Assembly: GCF_011386835.1 (NCBI RefSeq)
Contig: NC_088801.1
Coordinates: forward strand, 18,772,824-18,836,823
Direction: 5' to 3'
DNA length: 64,000 nt
Source: Chrysemys picta bellii
Taxonomy: Eukaryota > Chordata > Testudines > Emydidae
Part shown: positions 16,270-60,120 of the stretch, one piece after another
Numbering within the stretch: position 1 is the first letter of the stretch
How the letters are laid out: each line of letters opens with the position of its first letter
Position numbers and translations under genes: made by a program
The notes under the pieces: model-generated
What the model saw: the letters and a program-made list of their open reading frames with translations, nothing else
What the model was told of the DNA's origin: nothing
Databases searched by the model: none

Positions 16270-16475
16270 TACAGATTGCATCAATACAAAGTACTTTTGC
16301 AGAAACTGCTGTAGTGCCTTCTACCCAAGACATTTTACAAACAGCAACCTAGCCTCACCACATGCCTGTAATGCAGGAAGTTATCACCCCATGTGACAGA
16401 TGTAGAAATCAAGGCAGAGAGGCTATGTGGCACAGTCAGAAATAGAATCCAGCTAACATGCTTCCCCGTTCTTGC
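16270..16475 (+). repeat. MIR-like SINE relic
   Basis: The order 'acattttacaaac', 'gacagatgtagaaatcaagg', 'cagagaggctatgtggcaca' and 'agaatccagc' follows the MIR/CORE-SINE 3' half. It is strongly diverged. Confidence 0.4.
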
Positions 16476-16647
16476 AGTCACAGATAAATGAAGTGGGTTG
16501 AGGGGGAGAACATAAAGGCTAAGAGATACATAGAATCCAAGGCAAAATATTCTAAGAGCTGTATTAGGAAACCAAAACACATAAAGCAAATCCTAGCCCC
16601 TTCAAGTAAGAAGGATTTCTCTTCAAGGACATTCCTGGGAAGATTTG

Positions 16648-16879
16648 TTAGGGCTTGTCTATACAGACAGTGCACAGCAGACTGGGTTGTAAATGGACAG
16701 GTTGTAAATCTTGCCACATGCTAACTGGATGTGTGGACCCTGCTACAGTGCATTAAAGTTCTGTAGTGTGCTTTGATCTGCTGCTGTTCTCCAGTGAGTT
16801 AGTGAACGGCAGGCTAGTGCATTGTAGATTTGCACTCCACCTTGCCACGCACATAACTCTCCATATAGACAAGCCCTAA
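16648..16879. mobile_element. MITE with 16-bp terminal inverted repeats
   Basis: TTAGGGCTTGTCTATA at 16648-16663 recurs inverted at 16864-16879. The 232-bp unit has no coding capacity. I could not fix a target duplication, so the superfamily is open. A related but more diverged unit lies at 5492-5730. Confidence 0.7.
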
Positions 16880-17309
16880 GTCTAAGCAAAGTTTGAGAAG
16901 TACAAGATCAGAGTGCAAAGTTAACAGGGGAATCAGTCACACAAACACCATGTGATGTGAACAATTGCAGTAATTTATAATTTTATCAAAAGATCAGATA
17001 AAAGGTACCTATCAGTTACCATGATGAATATGAGTCCAGAGTAGGAAAATTAAACAAACACACACCACCGCTAACCCATCATAAACCCCAGTAGAGCTAC
17101 TTGTAAGATTATCGGTTTTGCTGGAGATAAACCAAATATGAATATATAATTAAGCATTACAGTAAATGCACATTGGAGTTTCTGAAAGAGTTGATAAAAT
17201 TTAATACCTGTAAGGTGAACACAGGAGATATTAAAGGTTTTACAGGAATGTTTTAACTCCTTTCATGCCAAGTTCACATTGAATGAGCAATTGATATCTA
17301 GTCCAGACA

Positions 17310-17347
17310 TGTGTGTGTGTGTGTATATACACACACACACACACACA
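17310..17347. repeat. (TG)n-TATATA-(CA)n palindromic microsatellite
   Basis: A run of TG units passes through TATATA into a run of CA units, so the whole tract is self-complementary and can form a hairpin. Flanks 16880-18250 hold no gene or element that I recognise. Confidence 0.85.
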
Positions 17348-18289
17348 TTATATTGATAGGTATTATGCACATGGTATTATTATATATATGCTTGTGTGTG
17401 TTAGGCAATCATGATAAATTATATTATACTTATTCTTTCCTACTTATGCTAAGGCATATATCCCATGATGCTCCAGGACAAGTATAGCTCAGCACTTGGC
17501 TTATACAAATACAAAAACTGTCAAAAGCTAAATGGATGAGCATTCTGTTCTAAAATGTAATATCTGGAAACAAAGATACATGGAGTTTCAAGGAAATAAC
17601 GTAAGATGTATGAATGCTTTGTAGTGGGGAGTATCTACATGCCCCTTCACGCCTGGAATTTAATATTCAATAGAAAAATAGGAAAGAACAGGAAGCACCA
17701 AAGATAAAGCTGGCACAAGCTGGCTAGTTCAACTGTAAGTGATCTGAACAGGATTCTGTAACTTGTACACAACCATCCTATGAAAAATGGCTAGTTTAAG
17801 GGGGCATTTGGGATGCACATCATCTGTGTAAGATGAACTGAACACATTGTGAGATTTCACTTCCTGGGAAGGATTGGAAATGTATTAACTCTTAATCCTG
17901 TACTATATTGTATTGTCTTTATACAGTACATTTGACTGAGCTTGGTTTTTTAGTCTCTTGAACGTTCTTAATATCAAATTGCAAGTATAGTCAATGAGTT
18001 GGCTGTAACCTTTGAGTCAATAACTGCCATGACTAACAATATTTAGCACTTTTCTTCTTTTTTAATAGATAGCTCTGGATTTTGGGGTTGCTGTTGCTTG
18101 TAACCAAGAAAAATGGAAACTGTCCAGTAAATCAATAAATCCTTGTGTGTTCAGAGTGGGTGATTGAACTCCATGCCGTTTAGTTCATTCTTAAGCCAAC
18201 ATACAGGTCCTTTAATACTAGCAGCCAATATGAACAGGTAGTAATATGAATCAGTGTGTCTAGTGAAATATTAGCTTTTTATAGTAACA

Positions 18290-18625
18290 TATATGTTTGC
18301 AAAGTCTGGGCAAAAGGGGGACCTGGCAGCGTCTGGTCAGATCTACTGGCCGGACAGCAAAATTCTGGTTACTGGGGGCATGGGAGGTGCCAGGTCATCA
18401 CCTGCACCAGTCCCTACTCAGCTGGGACCATCTCCTACCTGTGTCTGAGCGCTGCAGCTTCCAGACCCAGCTGTGCAGGTGAGTCCCACCCAACCTTGGG
18501 GGGCGAGGGAGCAGCAAGCAATGGGGAGGGGGAAACAGGAGCAAAGTCTCGGGCAGAAAGAAGTGAGGATGGGGAAGTTCCAGCACTCCCACTCAAGTGT
18601 CCGGTTTTTAAATATTACAGAGTTA
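18290..18625. repeat. Unclassified GC-richer interspersed repeat
   Basis: This segment differs in composition from its flanks and ends in 'tgtccggtttttaaatatta', a sequence type seen at ends of small DNA transposons. I could not pair its two ends, so class is open. Confidence 0.3.
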
Positions 18626-18719
18626 GCAATTCTATACCACCCCTCCCCAAAATAAACAAACCATCACATTATTCACTGTGTGTGTTACACTCCTTCCCCC
18701 ACCTTGTGTCTAATTAGAT

Positions 18720-19366
18720 CGGGGAGGGCAAACTACGGCCTGCAGGCTGGATCCGGCCCATCAGGGCTTTCAGTCCAGCCCGCAGGATTGCCAGCCCCAT
18801 GGCACAGCAGGGCTAAGGCAAGCTTCCTGCCTGCCCTGGCCCCCCACCGCTCCTGGAAGCAGCCGGCACCATGTCTCTGCGGCCCCTGGGGGGGGTGGGG
18901 GGGGAGGGAGGAGGAAAGGGGCAGAGAGCTCCATGCACTGTCCTCACCTGCAGGCTCCCATTAGCCGGGAACGGGGAACCACGGCCAATGGGAGCTTCGG
19001 GGGTCGTACCCACAGGTGAAGGTAGCATACAGCGAAGCCGCCTGCCCCACCCCACCCCACCCCCAGGAGCCACTGCCCGACATGCTGGCCACTTCTGGGA
19101 GCAGCACGTGGCCAGGGCAGGCAGAGAGCCTGTCTTAGTGCCACTGCCATCCCAGAGCCGCTCAAGCTAAGCAGTGCTGGGCCGGAGTCCTCACCCCAAA
19201 CCCCTCCTGTACCCTGCACCTCAACCCCCTGCCACACCCTGCATGTCTCCTGTACCCCAACCCCCTTGCCCTGAGCCCCTTCCTGCACCCCAACCCCCTG
19301 CCCCAGCCCTACATACAATTTCCCCACCCAGATGTGGTCCTCGGGCAAAAAGTTTGCCCACCCCTG
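18720..19366. mobile_element. hAT-type MITE with 8-bp target duplication
   Basis: The left end GGGGAGGGCAAACT (from 18721) and the right end, inverted CAGGGGTGGGCAAACT, form terminal inverted repeats. The exact 8-bp sequence AATTAGAT flanks both sides (18712-18719 and 19367-19374). An 8-bp duplication and a CAGGGGT start fit the hAT superfamily. The 647-bp interior is GC-rich and non-coding, so it must have been moved by an enzyme from elsewhere. Confidence 0.88.
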
Positions 19367-19374
19367 AATTAGAT

Positions 19375-22300
19375 TGTAAGCTATTCAAGGCAGGTACTGT
19401 CTGCTGCTCAGTGTGCTCTTAAACACTAGCATGATAAGTAATTAACGGTTTTTGATCTGACAAAAACATAAACAAGTGCTTAACGCTATGCATGTATTTT
19501 AAGTGCTTCACTGGATCAAGCCCTAAGCAGACAACACATAGAGAGGGGAAGACTAGGACTGTTTTAAGGAAAGGCTTGGAGAAGACTGAAGCACAATAGC
19601 TCAGGTCAGGGAGCAGTTTCCAGCATTGCAAACTTTCAGAATTTTTTCTGTGAATGTGGGGATTTCAGGGGGTGCTAGAGCTCATCTCCTGATGAAGTGA
19701 GAGGTTTTACCCTCCCCCCCTTGTGAAGTTCAACCCTGTTGGAAGGTAGCAGAGCCACTCCCCTATTCTCACTGGATGGGAGGAAGGAGCAAAAAAACCC
19801 TGTAGCTCAGCATAGCTCTGCTCCTTCCTCCCTTCCTGTCCCACTTGCAATACCTGGCCTGGGAAGGAGCAAAGCCAACCCCACTTCAGGCCCCAAAGCC
19901 CAGGATAGGGGAGATGAAAAACACTAGGAAAAGCAGAAGTGAGGTTGCCGGGGTTAAGGGGCTGAATTGATGGCTGGGCTGGACTGATCTTGGTTGGGTC
20001 AGGGGTGCTGAATGGGGACAGAACTGATGGGGGGGGGGGGGGGGGAGTGAGGATTAATAGCTGGGCAGGGGATAGGCAGATTTGGGGGCAGCAGGGACCA
20101 GAATCACCTTATCCAATGCATTCAGGAGAGTGGCCAACAGTAAATTTCTCTCTGACATGGAGGGGGCGTTCAAACATCAAAAGAGAAAATTTAAAAAAAT
20201 ACGGTATAGTTTGGGTTTGTTTTTTTTAAACCATGATTTTGTGGGCCAATCATGATTTTTGATCTCTTGATGTTGGAAGTACTGGAATTCTAAGTGCAAA
20301 AGGCAGGAAGATGTCTGGAGGAAGCAACTAGACATGATTTGGGTGAAGAAAAGAGGAGCAGAAAGGTAGACACAAGCAGTAGAGGCCCTGAACTATGCAA
20401 ATTGTTTGCTTTTTATCTGTATGCCATTAACATTATCTACCTTATCCAGCTACACTGACCTTTGCTATAAAATTTAGGCAATACATTTCTCTTGCGATTA
20501 AAAGATTATTTTTTTATTCTTTGATCTCTGCCATTCTTTATTGGCCATCCCCTTGATGCTGAAAGTTAATGTTTCAGTAACATGAGACTGCAACAGAACA
20601 AAGGTATCATGGCACTCTGCCATTATTTGGAACATTGGTGGAATCTAGTCCATCCCCTCCTCTCCACCATATTTTATTTCAGAACACACGAAGGGGATAG
20701 TCACTTAAGATGAGTAATTTCCATTGGTTTCCACTTCTGACATCAATGCACTAGATTAGTAGAAGGAGCAAATACATTCCCCACTGTGGACAATGCTAAC
20801 AAAACAGACAATGTAAACATTGACCCTGTGTGTCAATGTGAAGTTAAAGAAAAGCCATGGCATTAGAAATTAGCAGAAAATGCATAAATTAGTTCACATT
20901 AGCCTTATTTGGCCTGTTAATGACTAGTGCACTTGTAAAAATCATCCACATATAACTTTATAATGTGAATACTCATGTTACATGGACATTACTCATGCTA
21001 AAATCCAACTCTTGTTTTGGTTCTCATATGTAAAAGGGCTTTAAGTCTTTTAAAAAAAACACATGAAAGTTAATGGAAGCTTCATACTGCTTCCCACACC
21101 CTCCTCACCAGCACCCCATGCACTGTCACTACAAACTGAACACTTGACCAGATTCTAATAGTGGACAGATGTTCAGAAAAAACAGAAGTGCACTGTGAAG
21201 TTAATTTAGAAAAAAAGGTGACCACGAAGACCAAGAGATTCTCACAAGCAGGAGAACAAATACTTGCAGATGAAGAGACTATAAATGAAGAGAACAGGCT
21301 AGATGGGAAAGAAAAACAGAAGTTAAATAGAAAGGACTAACATTCCCAAGTGTATAATAGTGCATTTAAAGGAAGCTAATCTAAATCCATCATTTTTTCT
21401 TTTAACTGTGATTTTTGGAGCAAAGTATTCTATTTCTCTGCCTCATCTGATACCTGGCTGGAGATAAGACGGAGTAAAATGGTTAAGAAAAAAAAACTCA
21501 AGCCAGGCAGCTGTAATTAGGCAGGACCCTGTCCAAGCATGAATGGAGCAGCCAGTGGGGGAAGAGGAATGGGGATATCAAAGCCAGATACTATAAAATG
21601 AATTTTCTCCTCTTATTAATAAAATGCACCAACTTCTCTTGTTCTTAATGTTCAGAGCAACTTTCAATAGCTCTGTGAAATGGTTTTTGCTTCCTAATAC
21701 GAGAGGCTGGTTTCTCTGCTAATTTATTGTCTACAGGATAGCATGCCTGGCAATACTCCTAAGTGGATTGTCCTTCTGTTGGGCAGATTCAAAGGCAATT
21801 CAGAGCTGTCAATCAGGAAGCCCACTGCTCTGTAGGTCCACCCCATAACTGCATGCTTCTGACTGCTAAAGTTAAATAAAGGAACGGAAATAATAAGGTT
21901 TACTTCTGCCTGACTTCCTGCTGGCAAAGGCAGGACTCTGTTTCTATGCAGCCAGTGGATGATCTGCAGAGACCCTGGGCTCGCTGATTGGCAGCTCTGA
22001 ATTGGCTTTGAATCTGCCCAGCGGGACAGAGAACTCTCTTCTGAAGAATACAGATGTGTTCTCATAAGATAACTAGGCCCTAGGTTTACTTTGTATGAAA
22101 ATTTTAAAAAGTAAAGCAAGTTTTACAGAGGCTCTGTGGCTATTGCTCTCTAATATCCTTTCTGATTCTGGAATGTTTAACAAACTAATGTCTGTCTACA
22201 TATATATTTTAAGAATACAAAAAACAGAAGTCTGGATTGGAATAAAGGAAGCAGTCATGCAGATCGATGTTTAAAATTTTGGGATCCCTCCCAAAAATTG

Positions 22301-24640
22301 GGGGAAATTAAGGATTATGAACAATTGATTTTTCTAAATCTGCTATAGGAGATTCAATATTTATCAAGACAGCACCATACAATTGTAGGAGAACTATTTG
22401 TAAAGTTTGAACTGTATGTTATAATGAAGTGTTTTACATCCCAAATTACCCCCACGTTAAAAAACCCCACCACCAAAGCAGAATATAAATCTCAATGTAG
22501 AAGGTATTTATTCTTCTGACTTATTCTTTAGGCAGCCAAGAGCAAATTGTACATTAAGGATTATGCATATAGAGGAGTCCAGCCTCACATCCTAAATACG
22601 GCCCTAGTGCAGCCAGTGTGAATAAATTGAACGGAAACATGAGCTAGGACAGCTCCTATGGAAAAACAGATACAGCACATTGCCAGAGAGTACCCACAGT
22701 GATTACATGGTATGTATGCACCAATCATGCTGCATGTTTTCATGGCTAAAGGAGCAAATGGCAACCTGCATTTAATTCTTTCTGAAACAGTCTTTCCTCA
22801 AATTTGTTGTTGGCACAAAACATGAGGCAGTGATTTTTAATCATAAATGGGGCTTCCAAAAAAGACTGTCATCCAGATACATTACCAGCTCTGTATGAGA
22901 AAAGTTAATTGAATTTGATTAATTCCCATTGGATTAGCTGAATAAACAACTCTTTTGAAGCTAGGATTTAACAGTAATAAATCTGTGATAATCAGCTATA
23001 TTTATAATCCATTTAGCTTGTTAAGTACAACCGGGACACTGCAACAGATTTTAAACAAATTAATAATTCTGGGAAAATTCCACAGTAAATCATCACAACA
23101 GCAAAGCTGTGCAGTGTATTTTCTGAATTGCATGACTTCTATCAAAGCTTTTGGCATCTTAAACTGATTATGTTTTATTAGAGAACTCCATCACAAAACA
23201 TTAGAGCTTAAAGCCTTGTTTAGATGGCAATTCCAAAAACTGATTAGCCTTTTTGAAATATGCTCCACAACTGCACAGTTTGATCCTTGTATTATAACCA
23301 GTATCTGCTTTTCCAGGCACTTTAACATCAAGGTGGCAAAAACACTTAGCATCTATAAAGTTCCTCCTATAGAAGGATCTCTAAACATGTTAAATGTTAA
23401 GGCCAACATTTTAGAACCTGGGAGTCACAGATGCTCAACACCGCTGCAAAACAAGTTAGCTATATGGAGATGCATAAAAATTGAATTATGTGCCTAATTT
23501 TTAGGCACCCATATTTGAAAATTTTAGCCTAATGGATAAAGTACAGCACACCGATTAGGTATCTAAGTACCACCGTTTTACAGCTGGAGTGACCAATGTA
23601 TGGGAAGATTACATGATTTAGCAAAAATCATACAACGAATTAAAATGTTCTATGTTAAATAAATTACCTGCATGAAAGTAATGAACACAAATATGTATTT
23701 CCATAAATAGTGTATTCATAATTAAAATCTCTCATGCAATAAGCAATTTATTACTAAATACATCATATTCCAGCTAACACCTGACCCTCCACAGACAGCA
23801 TAAAAGTAAATCTAGCATTGATATTTTAGGAGTCAGCCTACAACATAGCCTCACTCACAAGGTAAAACCTACTTCAGATATTAGCCTCACCAAAATTATG
23901 TTTCTAACAAAACAAAGTGCTCATTCTGAAGATTTTGCAAGTAGACATTTCATATATACAAAGATTAATAATTTAGTTTATTTCATTATAGAAGGCAATG
24001 CATCATCTTGAGAAGGCACAACTGACCTTGGTAGGCTTAAAAAAAAAAAAAAAAAAAAAACCAACAAGCTATAGAGAGATGGAAAACGCCAATCTCAAGC
24101 AAATTTAAAAAAAAAAAACTGATCAGTGTTAGAAATAAGGAAAAATATGACTAAATTGCTCCACAAAGTGATGCTTGTGGGCTATAATCAAATGCACACA
24201 TCCTAATTTGTATTCTCCCCTTCCCCCCCCCATATCTACACGGATTGTTTAAAAGTAAAGACTAGTTAATACAAGAGCTTTCAGGTGGCAACACTGTGTT
24301 GGGGAAATAACGTACAAGTTTATGAACAGAATATAAAATACTTAAAAAAAAAAAAACCACCATAAAAAAAATGTAGTTTTTCACTTCTATATGTTGAAGA
24401 TGCAAAACAGTGGCAGATTGCTCAGTTCATCCTGCTCATAGGATTTATACTTAACAGAACCCAATATTTATTGGATCACATTATTCTCCTGTCTTAAAAT
24501 GATGGTGTAAATATGTTAAAAACTTTCTCCCTCTTTTACTAACTATTCCATAAGGATCCGGACGCTAAGAAACCACCTCATAGGAATCTCTTTTTAAAAT
24601 TCATTTTCTATGCATTACTCTTGAAATGTCTTTGCTGATT
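19375..24640. other. Intergenic AT-rich sequence, no gene seen
   Basis: No conserved coding frame or RNA gene was recognised. There is a G run near 20029-20046, an A run near 24040-24060, and low-complexity purine stretches. The stretch 19500-20290 has a moderately GC-rich repeat-like look. Open frames here are short and lack family features. Confidence 0.6.
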
Positions 24641-25300
24641 TCTCCTCAGATATTCCTGTTTTGTATGTTGTCAGAAGCTTTACCTTTAGAGCACACCATT
24701 CTGGGTGCTTCTTTTGCCCCAGCACTTTTCTCTTGCAGCAGGATTTGCTAGAGTGTTGGTCTAAAGAGGAGCTGTGTCCCCAGAGTTGTGAATATCAGGG
24801 AGGCAGTTCCTCCCTCCCTCCCCATAGTCCAAATCAGAAAGGAAAAATTGAACAATTCTGTAACCCACAAAAAGTCCAGCTTTGCCCCACTCTCCTTGCA
24901 AGGCAATGGGGTCAGTTGTCGGGGCTGGGTTTCTAACCCCTTATCAGGCTGAGCTTCCTGGGCTCTAAGGAGAAGAAGAAAATAAACAAGGTCTATCTAC
25001 TTATCCAGAGGGTCCAGGCAGCAGAGAATCTTAAACAGCTTTTCTAGTCAGTAGTCCCTGCTCTGTGGGTTTAGGGAGTTCTGTGAACTAGCTCTGCTTC
25101 TGTTGTACGTGCCACCCCTTACTGGGGTTAGATACTCACTTTTAAGGAGCTGGCCTTCTCCTGGTGGAGCAGGCTTCACAGGTGTGTGGGGTTGGAGCTG
25201 ACTGCCCAGAGTAGTTCTTTAACCCCTTCCTGACAGGGGCGGGGCAGGTTCCCACCACATAAATGGGTAATACACACACAAAATCTTAAAACTAAGAGTG
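24640..25300. repeat. Possible retroelement LTR-like segment
   Basis: This stretch is richer in GC than its flanks and has the dispersed-repeat feel of an LTR (pyrimidine blocks, cct-rich end at 25226-25260). I could not define ends or a duplication, so the call is weak. Confidence 0.25.
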
Positions 25301-25836
25301 GTACCATTGTCTTTATATTACTTTCTGAAGGAGTTATACACAAAAAGAAAAAAAAAAACCAATTAAACTTCAGGTGTTCGTAGCATCTCTTTCCAAACTT
25401 CTGTATGCTCAGCATTATTTTATATGAACCCAAAGGAAAAAAAAAACAGATACGAATAGATAATTTACTTTGTTTTATTGCAGTCTATTTTTACAATTTA
25501 GTATGAACACTTAGTTAAGAAAGTTCAACTTTTCACCTGCTTTTCACAATACTCCATTTATCAGGTAAATTAGTTAGCAACTTGCTACTTTCCGCCTGCT
25601 TTTTAGGTTACCATTGTCTACAGTTATTGTTTAAGCTTTGATCAAATACTGTACTACAAGATATACAATCTTGTTGCTGTAAGTTAAAAATTCGTATTTT
25701 TGTAGTCTTTATTGCACAGTTTATTAAAACTGAAGTGTTTAGAAACTTGCTAAGTAATGCACTAGTATAACATTAACTGAACGTAAGTATGACATTACAT
25801 AAAAAATGTACGCACACCTATTGCAAAGATTCCAGA

Positions 25837-25842
25837 TTTATT
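25837..25842 (-). promoter_or_regulatory. DARS1: Candidate DARS1 poly(A) signal AATAAA
   Basis: AATAAA on the minus strand lies 160 bases after the DARS1 stop codon. Further copies at 25720-25725 and 25708-25713 are alternatives, so the true 3' end may be at either. Confidence 0.5.
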
Positions 25843-26001
25843 AAAATACTTCCCTTTAAACAGTTAGTAATGAAGGATTCAAAATATTATTGTTGTGGCA
25901 CTTCAGTAGATTTGACTTCCTTATTTTAGTGCATATTACAAGCAGTCAGGGTATAGGCTGATCAATAGCAGGGGACTGGAGAAAACTTTCATACCAACGT
26001 C

Positions 26002-57481
<31,480 letters not shown>

Positions 57482-57780
57482 CTGCCAATAGAGATAGCCA
57501 GTTTAATAATTTCATCACACTTTTAAGTACTAATTTGGATATCACCCACCAAGAAAACTACATTTTGTATATAATGCTGGAACAATATAACAGACAAGAG
57601 CATTTTAGGTAAAGTCATTGTTTGTATACAAGTATTGAGCTAGCAAGAGGTCTTTGCTAAAAGAAAATTTCCCAGCTGCAAGAAATTAACATTGGGGTAG
57701 AGGGTTGGGGAGAAAAGGGGTAATAAATACATTTCTTCAACATTTCAGATTTGATTACTACTACTTCTGTCTGTGAATTG

Positions 57781-57806
57781 CTTTTTCTTTCTTTCTTTCT
57801 TTCTTC
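57781..57806 (+). repeat. (CTTT)n microsatellite
   Basis: About five CTTT units in the DARS1 intron upstream of exon 5. The rest of 57600-58690 holds no gene that I recognise. Confidence 0.8.
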
Positions 57807-58692
57807 AACAAAAAAGAAAAGGGTTGCTCTGTGTACTTGCAACTGAAATGAGGTAGTAACAGATTCCAGAGTCAAACATCTTTTAGGAACAGATTTCAAA
57901 GTAGCGTGCACTTTTTGCAGGCTGTGGGGTCTAAAATAGTGGTCCCCCAAATTACAGAAACACTAAGGTGAGAACTAAATCAATCACCTGCAGGTTTGTT
58001 TGTGTTTTTCTGGTGAGCTCAAACAGGAAACTCATTTAAGCTATAACTTAAGATACAAATCCATGTTAATATTATAGTTGTGTGCGTTTGCTTTTGGTAA
58101 AAAAAATTAAACTTACACACAGATAGGGAGGCAGATACTAGCCTTCAGAGTCAAAAAGTTGAGGTACTCAAAAGGGACAGAAAAGAAGATAGTTTGCCAA
58201 GGCCACTAAGTGCATTCTTCATCTAGACTTCTTGGCCTGCCTTTTGTTGCGTCTGTGATCAGCTTCCCTCTGTTATAGATGATAGATAACATATATTCTT
58301 GTGCTATAACTGGCCTATTTTCAGGTACAGGTGAGCTGTGTTAAATGCTTATTTAAATCCAAAGACGCACACCTTCACTTAAATTGTTTGCATTTGTCTA
58401 TTTTTACTACTGTAATGCCTGCGCCAAGAAAAAAAAAAAAAAAACTCTTTCTTTCCTTCCAATGCCTATCCTAGATTAAATAAACTTGTCTCAGAGAGAA
58501 AGGTAGTTTAGATCCTATTGGTCTACATTAATTTCTCTGCCATTTAATTGGAAGAATAATCTCAAATTGCCAGTTCACTTTTTTCCTAAGGTGTAGGCCA
58601 AAGGGTCTGTTTTTATTCTGTTCAGTGCTGGTTCTCATCAGCAATATAACTTAAATCTAACCATAAGTTTCTGGATCAATATAAGTTGATAG

Positions 58693-59830
58693 TGTGACGG
58701 GTTGGATCACAGAAACCCCCCTTGGGAACTGCCAACTGATGTGCCAAGACTACTTCTGTCCCTGTTTTCCCTGCCACCTTAGGACTCCAGCACCCTGTCT
58801 TGTTGAGCCAGTCTGCTCCAACACAAACCCAGGGACTGAACCACGTGCCCCAAAGCTGCAGACTTAACTGAAAGCAACTTACAGAAGTGTTCCTGTCTAA
58901 CACTCAGATGCCCAACTCCCAATGGAGTCTAAACCCCAAATAAATCCGTTTTTCCCTGTATAAAGCTTAATTTGTTCGCCCTCTATAACACTGATAGAGA
59001 GATATGGACAGCTGTTCCCCGCCCCCAGGTATTAATACATACTCTGGGTTAATTAATCAGTAAAAAGTGATTTTATTAAATACAGGAAGTAGGATTCAAG
59101 TGGTTCCAAGTAGTGACAGACAGAACAAAATGAATAATCAAGTAAAATAAAATAAAACTCGTAAATCTAAGTCTAATACAGTAATAAAACTGAATACAGA
59201 TAAAATCTCACCCTCAGAGATGTTTCAATAAGTTTCTTTCACAGACTGGATGCCTTCCTAGTCTGGGCACAGTCCTTTCCCCTGGTACAGCCCTTGTCCC
59301 AGCTCAGGTGGTAGCTAGGGGATTCCTCATGATGGCTGCCCCCTTTTGTTCTCTTCCACCCATTGATATATCTTTTGCATAAGGCGGGAATCCTTTGTCC
59401 CTCTGGGTTCCCACCCCCTCCTTCTCAATGGAAAAGCACTAGGTTAAAGATGGATTCCAGTTCAGGTGACATGATCACATGTCACTGCAAGACTTCATTA
59501 CCCACTTGCCAGCACACATGAATACAGGAAGACTTACCAGTAAAACAGAGCCATCTATTGACAATTGTACTGGTTAATGGGAGTCAAGATTCCAAACCAC
59601 CATTAATGGCCCACACTTTGCATAATTACAATAGGCCCTCAGAGTTATATTTCATATTTCTCGTTTCAGATACGAGAGGATACATTTATACAAATAGGAT
59701 GACCACATTCAGTAGATTATAAGCTTTGTAATACCTTACAAGAGATCTTTTGCATGAAGCATATTGCAGTTACATTATATTCAAACTCATTAGCATATTT
59801 TCATAAAAGCATATAGAGTGCAACGTCACA
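58693..59830. mobile_element. Probable solo LTR, 1.1 kb
   Basis: The unit begins TGTGACG and ends CGTCACA. The 5-bp flanks GATAG (58688-58692) and GATGG (59831-59835) differ by one base. The interior (taattaatcagtaaaaagtg, ttttattaaatacaggaagt) is that of a common turtle LTR-like repeat. No retroviral gene is attached. Confidence 0.65.
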
Positions 59831-59931
59831 GATGGTTCCGTTTGCTTCAGAAGAGATGTAGCTAAATTTTATATTACCCAGTTAACTTCTAAGAAGTCTA
59901 CCAAAAGAGAGGATTCAGAACTAGGAAAATA

Positions 59932-60118
59932 CACCTCTACCCCGATATAACACAGTCCTCGGGAGCCAAAAAATCTTACCGCGTTATACGTGAAACCGCG
60001 TTATATCGAACTGGCTTTGATCCGCAGTGCGCGCAGCCCACCCACCCCATAACGCTGCTTTACCGTGTTATATCCGAATTCGTGTTATATCGGGTCACGT
60101 TATACCGGGGTAGAGGTG
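59932..60118. mobile_element. TA-flanked MITE (Tc1/mariner-like), copy 2
   Basis: Its ends CACCTCTACCCCGATATAAC and inverted CACCTCTACCCCGGTATAAC are near perfect and flanked by TA (59930-59931, 60119-60120). Its reverse complement aligns along its length with copy 1 at 34009-34198. Confidence 0.8.
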
Positions 60119-60120
60119 TA

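Noticed and set aside
24040..24060. A run as a SINE poly(A) tail
   Set aside because: No SINE body precedes it on either strand.
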